Positions 43,181-52,400 of a stretch of 64,000 bases of DNA are shown piece by piece. This DNA is from Desulfopila sp. IMCC35008 (GTDB lineage Bacteria > Desulfobacterota > Desulfobulbia > Desulfobulbales > Desulfocapsaceae). Location: assembly GCF_010646885.2 (NCBI RefSeq), contig NZ_CP050700.1:2754501-2818500 (forward strand). Reading direction: 5' to 3'. Both the position numbers and the translations under genes were made by a program. Within the stretch, counting starts at the first letter, position 1. Every line of letters starts with the position of its first letter. The notes beneath the pieces were generated by a model. The model was not told the DNA's origin and ran no database searches. It saw only the letters and a list, made by a program, of their open reading frames with translations.

Positions 43181-45868
43181 ATGAGCCAGAAGAATCTGCA
43201 TCGCCTATTTAACCCGCGTCACATAGCCGTGATAGGTGCCAGTGCTCAACCAGGGAAGATCGGCAATACCCTGCTGAAAAATCTTGCGGCCGCTGGATTT
43301 TCCGGCACGTTGCTGCCGGTGAATCCAAAGTATTCGACCATCAACGGCCTCACATGCCTGCCATCTGTTTCTGATCTTGAGATGGGAGTGGACCTTGCTA
43401 TCATTGCGACACCGATTAACAGCGTTGTCGATATTGTCAGTGAATGCGTGGAACGAAAGGTTGGCAGTGCCATTATCGTCTCTACAGGTGGCAAGGAAGT
43501 TGGTGAAGAGGGACGGGAAATAGAAAATACAATTCTACAGGTCGCCCGCAGGGGCCACCTTCGTATTGTTGGACCTAATTGCATGGGCATTATCCGGCCA
43601 GGAGTACATCTGAATGCAAGCTTTGCCACCGAAATGCCGGAATTAGGGAACATGGCATTTGTCTCCCAGAGCGGTGCCATCTGTTCAGCTATTCTTGATC
43701 TGGCGTTAAAAGAGCACATCGGCTTCAGCCATTTTGTCAGCATCGGTTCCATGCTTGACGTCAATATGGGCGACATGATCGATTTCCTTGGTAACGATCC
43801 GCAGGTGAAAAGCATTCTGCTCTATATGGAAAGCCTATCAAATTTCCGGAAATTCATGAGTGCAGCCCGTTCAGTATCACGGATCAAGCCCATTATTGTC
43901 CTCAAGTCAGGAAGAAGTGCCGCCGGTGCCAGGGCCTCGAGCTCTCATACCGGTGCCATGGCCGGAGAAGATGCGGTATATGACGCCGCCTTTAAACGCG
44001 CCGGTATTGTGCGCGTCGATACCATCGAGGAGCTTTTTGATTGTGCAGAGCTGATGGCCAAACAACCGCTGCCGCGAGGTTCAAGACTGGCGATCCTCAC
44101 CAATAGCGGAGGACCGGGTGTGATGGCTACCGATACCCTCGCCCATTTCGGGCACGAGCCGGCAATCCTTGACACTGCAACCATTCATGACCTCGATACA
44201 TTCCTGCCATCCTTCTGGAGCCGGAGCAACCCCATCGACATCCTTGGCGATGCCACGCCGGAGCGTTTTGGCAAAGCTCTTGAGATATGCCTGGGTTCAA
44301 AAAATATTGACGGAATACTGGTTATCCTGACCCCTCAGGTTATGACAAAGCCGATTGCCGTGGCCAAAATGGTCGTCACAGCCATCAAGGGACATCGCCA
44401 TCCCATCTTTGCCTGCTGGATGGGTGGAAAAGCAATCTGGCAATCTCTGCAAATACTCAACAGTGCCGGAATCCCAACCTATGAGACACCGGAACGAGCC
44501 GTTCGAGCCTTTCTCTATATGGTCGAATATTCGCGAGGCCTTGAGTTGCTTTTGGAGATTCCGCCCAAGCGTATTCCGTTTATGGCATTCGATCAGGCAA
44601 AGGCACAAAAGCTCATTACCGCTATACCAACCGGAGGAGTCGCTTCGGAAATGGATTCCAATGCCATACTTGCGGCCTATGGTTTTCCGGTCATGAGCAC
44701 CAAGGTCGCCACAACTGAGGCCAAGGCCATAGATATCGCACGGGAATTGGGTTATCCACTGGTCATGAAATTGTCGTCGCCGGACATCACCTATAAAACC
44801 GATGTCGGTGGAGTACAACTGGATTTGCGTTGCGATACAGATGTCAGTGAGGCCTACAGCCACATCATGGCCTCGGCAAATCGACATCAGCCCGATGCCC
44901 GGCTCGCCGGAGTAATGATTCAGCCGTACGTTGCCAGGCCGGATTATGAGATTCTCCTCGGGGCCAGGAGAGATGCAAATTTCGGCCCGATTATCCTCTT
45001 TGGTATGGGCGGCATTTACACGGAAGTGCTGCATGACAGAGCACTGGGCTTGCCACCTATGAATCGGCTGCTTGCCCGTCGTCTCATGCAGGAGACCAAA
45101 GCATTCACCCTGTTACAGGGATATCGCAACCGTCCTAATGCAGACCTGGAGCAGCTCGAAGAGATGATAACACGGCTCTCTCAACTCCTGATCGATTTCC
45201 CTGAGATCGCAGAACTGGACATGAACCCAGTTCTGATTAAAGATGGTAACGCCATCGTCGCGAATTCACGAATTCTCATTTCACCGGTTAGAGTGGCCTC
45301 ACCCCTGCACCTGGTGATCGCCCCCTACCCGGATGAGGACGAATCCCATATTATCAGTACCGGTGGACGCCGCATTCTTGTTCGCCCGGTTAAACCTGAG
45401 GATGCTCATCTTATTGTAGATTTATTCAACGTCCTCTCCCCGAAAACTATCTACCACCGCTTCTTTGGGCATATCAAAGAATTACAGCCTGAGATGCTGG
45501 TCCGCTTTACCCAGATCGATTATGATCGGGAGGTTGCACTGGTGGCCATGGATGAAGATGCAGATACCGACACCATCCTGGGTGTTGCCCGAATCATAGG
45601 AGATGCAGATGGCAAAACCGGTGAGTTTGCTGTCCTGGTGGGAGATGCCTGGCAAGGTGAAGGAATCGGTGCAAAACTGCTTGGAAACTGCCTGAAAGTT
45701 GCAGAAAAACAAGGATTCAAAACAGTTTTCGGTATCGCCTTACAAGAAAACCGAGGCATGTCGGCCTTAGGCAGGAAATTGGGGTTTGAGATTCAGCACA
45801 GTTCCAACGCAGGAGAATATGAACTGACTATTCAACTGGGAGGCAACCAAACTGTCTCCAACGATTAA
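43181..45868 (+). CDS. ADP-forming acyl-CoA synthetase fused to GNAT (Pat-type lysine acetyltransferase)
   Basis: 895 aa from MSQKNLHRLF (GAGGAA upstream). Order: CoA-binding domain (about 5-130, IAVIGASAQPGKIGNTLLKN), succinyl-CoA-synthetase-like domains (about 150-460, with SSHTGAMAGED), ATP-grasp domain (about 490-710, KLSSPDITYKTDVGG), and C-terminal GNAT acetyltransferase (about 735-885, acetyl-CoA loop WQGEGIGAKLL). This is the domain order of Pat/YfiQ, which acetylates lysines of acetyl-CoA synthetase and other enzymes. The NDP-forming part is usually inactive in Pat; here the phospho-His region is retained in part, so ligase activity cannot be ruled out. Last gene of the cluster. Confidence 0.9.
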   Translation: MSQKNLHRLFNPRHIAVIGASAQPGKIGNTLLKNLAAAGFSGTLLPVNPKYSTINGLTCLPSVSDLEMGVDLAIIATPINSVVDIVSECVERKVGSAIIVSTGGKEVGEEGREIENTILQVARRGHLRIVGPNCMGIIRPGVHLNASFATEMPELGNMAFVSQSGAICSAILDLALKEHIGFSHFVSIGSMLDVNMGDMIDFLGNDPQVKSILLYMESLSNFRKFMSAARSVSRIKPIIVLKSGRSAAGARASSSHTGAMAGEDAVYDAAFKRAGIVRVDTIEELFDCAELMAKQPLPRGSRLAILTNSGGPGVMATDTLAHFGHEPAILDTATIHDLDTFLPSFWSRSNPIDILGDATPERFGKALEICLGSKNIDGILVILTPQVMTKPIAVAKMVVTAIKGHRHPIFACWMGGKAIWQSLQILNSAGIPTYETPERAVRAFLYMVEYSRGLELLLEIPPKRIPFMAFDQAKAQKLITAIPTGGVASEMDSNAILAAYGFPVMSTKVATTEAKAIDIARELGYPLVMKLSSPDITYKTDVGGVQLDLRCDTDVSEAYSHIMASANRHQPDARLAGVMIQPYVARPDYEILLGARRDANFGPIILFGMGGIYTEVLHDRALGLPPMNRLLARRLMQETKAFTLLQGYRNRPNADLEQLEEMITRLSQLLIDFPEIAELDMNPVLIKDGNAIVANSRILISPVRVASPLHLVIAPYPDEDESHIISTGGRRILVRPVKPEDAHLIVDLFNVLSPKTIYHRFFGHIKELQPEMLVRFTQIDYDREVALVAMDEDADTDTILGVARIIGDADGKTGEFAVLVGDAWQGEGIGAKLLGNCLKVAEKQGFKTVFGIALQENRGMSALGRKLGFEIQHSSNAGEYELTIQLGGNQTVSND

Positions 45869-45983
45869 CAGACATTTCCCCGAAAGAACCAATAGCGCCC
45901 GATAGACAACTGAACGCTGGTTGAAAATCGAGAGGGAATCCTTGCCTCACTTTAGCAGTAAGAATTTTCGGGTGAAACAGAAG

Positions 45984-47471
45984 TTACACCTTACGGATAT
46001 TTAACTTACGCATCCGGGCGCGTAAGGTACTGCGTTCTATACCAAGGATTTCGGCCGCACTGTTTTTTCCGCTCACTTTCCAATTGGTCTGCTCAAGCAC
46101 CCGGGTAATATGTTCTCGTTCAACCGCTTCAAGCGTTTGGACATTTGGCGTGGCACTTCTGGGTGATTGTTTCAATTCATCAAAGAGATTGAGTTTAGGC
46201 CCGGACGAATTGATAACCGCCCGTTCAAGGACATTTTCAAGTTCACGTACGTTTCCAGGCCAACCATAATTCTGCAAGGTTGTCATTGCACTTGCGGGTA
46301 TGATGTCGATCTTCTTGCCTAACCGCTTGGCTATCTTTCGGACGAAGTATTTTACCAGGAGCGGAATATCATCCAGACGGTCGCGCAACGCTGGCAAGGT
46401 AATAGGGAAAATATTCAACCGATACCAGAGATCCTTCCTGAATCGCCCCTCATGTACCTCTCGTTCAAGATTACGATTGGTAGCGGCAATAATGCGCACA
46501 TCGACATTTTGCGTATGCGAGCTACCCAACCGCTCGAATTTGCCGCTTTCTATTACCTGTAGCAGCTTTGGCTGCAGCTCCAAGGGTAACTCACCAATTT
46601 CATCAAGAAAAAGGGTCGTGCCGTTGGCAAGTTCAAACCGTCCTATCCTTTTGGTGTTGGCCCCCGTGAAGGCGCCTCTCTCATGCCCGAACAGCTCACT
46701 CTCAATCAGGTTTGCAGGCAGAGCGGCACAGTTCATCTTGACCATGGCACGATCTCTACGCTGACTCAAATCGTGTATAGCTCGAGCAACCAGCTCTTTG
46801 CCTGTCCCTGTTTCTCCCAGTACCAGGACAGTTGTGTCAGTTGCAGCAATCTGTTCAATCTTATAGAAAACGTATTTGATTTCGTTGCTTTGACCAATAA
46901 TATTGTCATAGTTGAACTCAAGTTTGATCTCTTCCAGCAGATACGCTCGCTCAACTTCAAGCTGATCCTTTAACTTTTTAATCTCTTCAAGAGCGGTTTC
47001 GGCAATTTCTCTGCTGTCTTCTGCATTTTTCCGTGATTTCCGGAGTTCGACTGTTCGCTGCTTCACAATTTCATCAAGATTCCGCCTACTATATTCGCGC
47101 TCGGTCACATCCTCAATTGCCAGGAGAATCAACTGGTTTTCTTCAGTCTTACTGCAGATACGCCGAGCATTGAGATGCATAATCTTGAAGTCGATGGCCT
47201 CAAAGGTATGTTCAACTTCAAAGTCATTGAATTCGGTATTCTCGGGCAGGATGGTCTCGAAGAGTTCTCTGAGTCGGGGAATATCCCATTGATGATTACC
47301 GAGATGGTAAATGACCTCTCCTTCTGTTTCGCCAGGATCGACCCCAAAGAACTGGTAGAATGCCCTGTTGGCCCTTACCACCCGCAGCTCATCATCGAGG
47401 AGAAGCAGTGGCTCTCTGACTGCCCCCAGAATTTCATCAAAAAAGAGTAGAAAGTTTTTCCGCATTTGCAT
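45984..47471 (-). CDS. PAS-domain sigma-54-dependent transcriptional activator, second
   Basis: 495 aa. PAS domain at about 10-125 ([20 protein letters not shown]), coiled-coil linker (about 125-185), AAA+ domain with Walker A GETGTGKE near 219, GAFTGA near 266, LFLDEIGEL, and a Fis-type helix-turn-helix at the C-terminus ([20 protein letters not shown]). Its recognition helix resembles that of the activator at 30296 (STLRARM.KL), so both may bind related sites. No receiver domain, so direct PAS sensing is expected. The ribosome site is weak and no palindrome pair is beside it. Confidence 0.91.
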   Translation of the reverse strand: MQMRKNFLLFFDEILGAVREPLLLLDDELRVVRANRAFYQFFGVDPGETEGEVIYHLGNHQWDIPRLRELFETILPENTEFNDFEVEHTFEAIDFKIMHLNARRICSKTEENQLILLAIEDVTEREYSRRNLDEIVKQRTVELRKSRKNAEDSREIAETALEEIKKLKDQLEVERAYLLEEIKLEFNYDNIIGQSNEIKYVFYKIEQIAATDTTVLVLGETGTGKELVARAIHDLSQRRDRAMVKMNCAALPANLIESELFGHERGAFTGANTKRIGRFELANGTTLFLDEIGELPLELQPKLLQVIESGKFERLGSSHTQNVDVRIIAATNRNLEREVHEGRFRKDLWYRLNIFPITLPALRDRLDDIPLLVKYFVRKIAKRLGKKIDIIPASAMTTLQNYGWPGNVRELENVLERAVINSSGPKLNLFDELKQSPRSATPNVQTLEAVEREHITRVLEQTNWKVSGKNSAAEILGIERSTLRARMRKLNIRKV

Positions 47472-47705
47472 CTCTACTCACCCGTTTGTTCGAGCTGACT
47501 GACTTCACACATTTCACTCATTATTCAACTCAAGAAAAACGTAGAGATTTTTGGTTCTGTCGCAAGCAGCAAAAACCGACAATTGAGCCACGCAACACAT
47601 TGTTTTGAAATATTTTTAATTACAGTTTACATGCCCTTTGCGTCCTCTACATAGAGTAATAAGGCACCCTTTCAAAGACACTCCATAAGTGAATGTACGA
47701 AGATG

Positions 47706-48569
47706 TCAGGCAACACTCGCCACCTTGTTTTTTCCATTACATTTTGCAATGTATAACGCCTTGTCAGCCTGCCTTACCAGTTGATTGGCATCTGTGAGTA
47801 ATTCCGGCTCCAGAATGCAGGCAACTCCTATACTCACGGTAATTGAAGGACAGCCTTGGATATAGCAGTGTCGCACAACATCACAAAGTGCATTGGCCTT
47901 TTCGATAGCCTGAAGAAGTGAGGTCTGTGGTAAGATTACAGCAATCTCCTCACCTCCATAGCGGGCAGGGAAATCAGTCTTGCGGAGATTATCGAGAATG
48001 GTTTTTCCTATAACTCGAAGTACATCATCCCCTGCCTGGTGCCCGTACAAATCATTTACTTTCTTGAAATCATCAATATCAAGAAGGAGCAATGACAGGG
48101 CTCGATGGTGCCTGTGATGCTCTTGCACCATGTGGTTCAGGGAGTAATCAAACACCCCCCGAACATAGAGTCCCGTTAAGGAATCGCGTGTGGCTACACC
48201 TGCGGCGGCTTCAAGCTGCAGATCGTCTATAATCTTGGGGTTTAAAATATCACCGGAAATATTTGTGAGATAATCCAGGGCAGCTACAAGCATACCCACA
48301 TCACGTGCTAATTGCTCCTTGAGAATATTCCTGTGAGCAAGTATGCCTCGCCATAATTCAGTAGCTTTATCTTCTGTATAAATTTCGTGTGTCAGTCGGA
48401 AAAGCAGCTCTGAAAAAGTATTCGCAATCGAAGACTCAAGATATTGCTTGAGAAGTTCTGGCCGATCGCCCATCTCTCCGATGGATCTTGAGGTGATCCG
48501 ATTTTTTGATTCAATTTCAACGAGCCTGCGTGTCGTATCCTTACCTGCATCCGAGAAATGTGTAGTCAT
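47706..48569 (-). CDS. diguanylate cyclase (GGDEF)
   Basis: 287 aa from the ATG at 48569 (a TTG three codons earlier is possible). The N-terminal 125 residues are helical with no named domain. The GGDEF domain (about 125-287) has DSLTGLYVRGVFD, LLLDIDDFKKVNDLYGH, the active-site signature GGEEI and, just before it, RKTD, an RxxD product-inhibition site. It would make cyclic di-GMP in the cytoplasm. No EAL domain is fused and no phosphodiesterase gene is near. Confidence 0.92.
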   Translation of the reverse strand: MTTHFSDAGKDTTRRLVEIESKNRITSRSIGEMGDRPELLKQYLESSIANTFSELLFRLTHEIYTEDKATELWRGILAHRNILKEQLARDVGMLVAALDYLTNISGDILNPKIIDDLQLEAAAGVATRDSLTGLYVRGVFDYSLNHMVQEHHRHHRALSLLLLDIDDFKKVNDLYGHQAGDDVLRVIGKTILDNLRKTDFPARYGGEEIAVILPQTSLLQAIEKANALCDVVRHCYIQGCPSITVSIGVACILEPELLTDANQLVRQADKALYIAKCNGKNKVASVA

Positions 48570-48963
48570 ATGTGTCAACCACGACTGCGTCGTGCACCAG
48601 AACTGATGTATATGGAGTATTGTCTTTTCCAGCTACCTTTTGAACCGTTTACAATGGTAACGTATGTATTTTCCATTGTATCGCATCATTATTTTGTTCT
48701 CCAGGCAAATAATGATTTCTGGACTTTAAGTAAATTGCGGGTCAGCGGTGCCGAACTGAACCCGGTTGAAGTAGATGCAAAGTAAAAAAAGTAATTCAGA
48801 TCCCCTGCTCAAAAAAATTGAGTCCGTCGGCTTAGGAGAGTATCATCCTTTCTTACTTACTACCTCTGAGCCATTCCTTGAATGCGATAGAGGCACCATA
48901 CTGTATATCATACTGTATATCCTGGCAATACATTGCTGTGAATTCAACGTCCGATTTGAGCTT
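48570..48963. other. intergenic stretch without gene
   Basis: No coding frame with a ribosome site or recognisable domain. It precedes repeat copy C. Confidence 0.4.
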
Positions 48964-49155
48964 ATTTCTGACAGGGTAGAACTCGGCATTTCAATGGAAT
49001 TATTCAGAAATGGAGTATCTTTAGAATAAAGATTACCAAAGACAAGGTCTTATGAGCGTTAGAGGCAATGTCAGTTACTCGAATTGCTTGTCATTTCGGG
49101 GAGATTCAAGGACAAGCTCTAATCTGAATTTGCTTCTTTGTTGTTAGCGCCCCAT
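48964..49155. repeat. diverged intergenic repeat, copy C
   Basis: Shares two blocks with copies A and B. Block 1 (48964-49055) includes TTCAGAAATGGAGTA and TTACCAAAGACAAGGT; block 2 (about 49100-49155) includes GGACAAG and TTTGTTGTTAG. Identity by eye is 65-75% over block 1. No coding potential seen. Confidence 0.6.
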
Positions 49156-49177
49156 TCAGCCGAGACTGAACCAAACT

Positions 49178-49224
49178 TTCTAAGTAACTAAAATTAAGAG
49201 AAAATAATTTTTAGTTACTTAGAA
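49178..49224. repeat. 16-bp inverted repeat downstream of the 1735-aa kinase gene
   Basis: TTCTAAGTAACTAAAA (49178-49193) and its exact complement (49209-49224) with a 15-base spacer. It is 185 bp beyond the kinase stop and lacks a clear T tract. A related string, TTAGTGACTTAGAA, lies at the other end of the kinase gene. Confidence 0.6.
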
Positions 49225-49408
49225 GGATTTTGGAGGAGCATAATTGCGTATATAGGAATGTCAATCTGGAGCTAACATCAATTTGTTCTAGATTTAGCCT
49301 TACAATCTTTCATGCATTATAGAGTTAAACACGATCTTCAATGTGGAAGAGCAAGAGACCAGGGTGTGGCCTTTTTCCTGGTCATGAATTGGTGAGCGAT
49401 TCTTAAAT

Positions 49409-52400
49409 CTAATTCTTCGCTTCATCCAATACTTTCCGTACTTTTATTGCCAGATCGGATTTAGCCAAAGGCTTCATGGCAAATGAACTGACACCCATTT
49501 CCTTTGCCTTTTTATCGGACATTTTAGCACTATAACCGGTACATATGATTGTCGGCATATCCTGCCGAACTTTCAAGATTTCAACAATCAGTTGATCACC
49601 TGTCAAATTTGGCATAGCCATGTCTGTGATCACTAAGTCGAATCTATGTGGATCTGCTTTCACCATTTCTAGTGCTTTTAACGGATCGGTGGTTGATTCA
49701 GTTCTGTAACCAAGACTTTCCAAACGGCGTTTGCCAAGATGCGCTATCGCTTTTTCGTCGTCAACATACAGAATGTATTCATCTCCGGTTGGTAGATCAT
49801 TTTGGTTGTCTATTTCCTGCTTGAACGGGCCTTCATAAGTTGGCAAAAGTATCGTAAAAGCAGTTCCCTGTCCAGGATGACTGTCGACAATTATCACACC
49901 GTCATGCCTCTCTACGATACCGTGAACGATAGCCAGCCCAAGACCTGAACCCTTTCCAACATCTTTGGTTGTAAAGAAGGGTTCAAATACTCTCTCAAGA
50001 GTCTCAGTATTCATTCCGATACCATTATCATTGACCATTAGCTTAGTATATTGCCCGGGATTTAACTTTGAATGATACTTGGTTTGTTGTTTTTCAATGG
50101 TTTCATTTGATAGTTTAACAGTGAGTTTACCTACCTTTTCCAGCATAGCGTCAACAGCATTGTAGCATAAATTTATTAGGAGTTGGCTTATTTGAGAGTC
50201 ATTGCCCTTGACCAGATATGTATCTGCTGACAAATTTTGCTCTATCTTTATATTTGCGGGGGTTGTTGAGCGAATAAGTTTCATGGATTCCTGTACTACA
50301 AGTTTAACATCCATTACCTTTTTAACAGAATCATCCTGTTTACTGAAGGTCAATAGCTGTTTCACCACATCCCTGGCGCGTAATCCTGCAATTTGGATCT
50401 CTTCAGCACTCTCTTTGGCCAAGCTGTATTGGGGTAATTCTTCCATGATAAGTTCATTGTTACCCATGATGATGGTTAGCATATTGTTAAATTCGTGGGC
50501 AATCCCCCCGGCCAGGGTACCGATAGCCTCCATCTTCTGGGCATGTCGGAGTTGTATGTTCAACTTTTGGTTTTCATCTTCGGCCTGCTTGCGTTCGGTG
50601 ATATCCTGAAGACTTCCACAGATTCCGATATTCAGCCCATCCTGTGTGATGATTTGCCCGGTAGCCCGAACCCACAATTGGTTGCTCTTCGCCGTGATCA
50701 AACGTGCCTCTAATTCAAATGGGGTGCCGGTATCAATCGTATATTGTACCGCCGAGGAGATCATGCTCCGATCGTCCGAATGATAGTAGTTAATGGCTTC
50801 TGCAATATCGGGTTGACGGGAAGGCGGCAGTTCGTGGATGCGAAAGGTTTCCTCAGTCCAGGCCAACACCTGATTGTTGAGATTGATTTCCCATCCGCCG
50901 ATCTTTCCGCTCCGTCCGGTTTCATTTAGCAGGGCCTCGCTTTTGCGCAATGCTTCCAAAGCTTGCCTGAGCTCAGTGACGTCCACGAAAGTCACGATTA
51001 CCTGCAGCAATTGCCCGGTATTGTCTAGTTCAGGAAAGGCATTCACCAAGACCCATATGAGGTCGTCGGTGCCCGGCCTGTTGATGCTGAGTACTTTGCC
51101 CAGTAACGGCTTTAACGTCGCAATAACCACCCGCACAGGATATTTCTCAATCGGCATCTCGGAACCGTCTTCGTAAAGAAAACGCAAGACTGGGTTAATG
51201 GCGGTCTTGTCCATCATTTGTTCAATTGACAATCCAAGCAGCATTGACGCTTGTTCGTTGGCAAGCAGTATGCTGGTGTCGGGTGCATGAACAACAACAC
51301 CTGCGTGTAAATTTTGAATGAGGTTTTTGAGGCGGTTCTCACTCATCCGAAGCGCATCTTCTACCCGTTTGCGTTGAACAACTTCCAGACGTAAACGTTC
51401 AGTTGCCTTCGCCAGGTCAGCAGCTTCTTTGCTGATTTCTCTGCTTTGCAATACTTCCGCTTTTTCCAAAGCACGACTTCTGAGGTTTTCGACCTGCTTT
51501 TCAAGAAAAATCTTTATGTTCAAATCAGCTTCAATGGTATCAATTTTCTCTGGTAAAGCATGTTGCTGCCAAGACAGAATACGGTTAGAAAATTCCATTT
51601 CCATTAAGTGGACTTTTAAAGAGGCACCCCAGCGATGAAAAATACTATATGCCTGCTGCCAATAAATTTGTGCCAACGTATCATTGCCAAATTCCTGACA
51701 ACAAAGACTCATCCGTTCATTGGCTATTCCCTCCCACTGAAGGAAATCACCCGCTTTTGCTGAGTTGATTGCCTGGTCATAGAACACCAAGGCATCAGTA
51801 ACATGGCCATCAAGCCGTTTTAATTCTGCAGAAGCCAACAAAAGTTTGTGGTTGTAATTTTCCGGACAAGAATCTGACCAAAGTTGCAATTGTTCGAAAA
51901 TCCGATTTAATTCAGAACGCCACTTACATTGTGATTCTCTATCTGCATTTCGATAGAGTCCGGAAAGGATTAAAAAGCGTGTAAAAACATGCTCCGGCCA
52001 TGGCAGCAATCCTTGTGTGCCTACCGTGTACATCAATAGCTCGGCTTCATCTGACAGTGCCAAAGCCTTTTTGTGTTCGCACAACAGAAGAAGGGAAAAT
52101 GTTTTTACTATTCGATAAATACACAAAACCTGGATGTTGTGATGATTCTCTACTTGGTCAAGATATTCTTCTTCAAGCCGATTGTCAGAGTTGTTTTTGG
52201 TTTCAGCAGACAATTGATTAAAAATTAACAGTCCACCTTCAAGCATATCAATGGCCCACTGGTTACGCCGCGATTTGCTGAAGACAAGTGACTGCTGTGT
52301 TTCATAAATCAACTCAGAGATTGGAATCGCCTGATAAAACCGGCAATACATATTATGACCAAAAGCGTATGCAGCATATTGCAGGTTTCCTCCCTGCGAA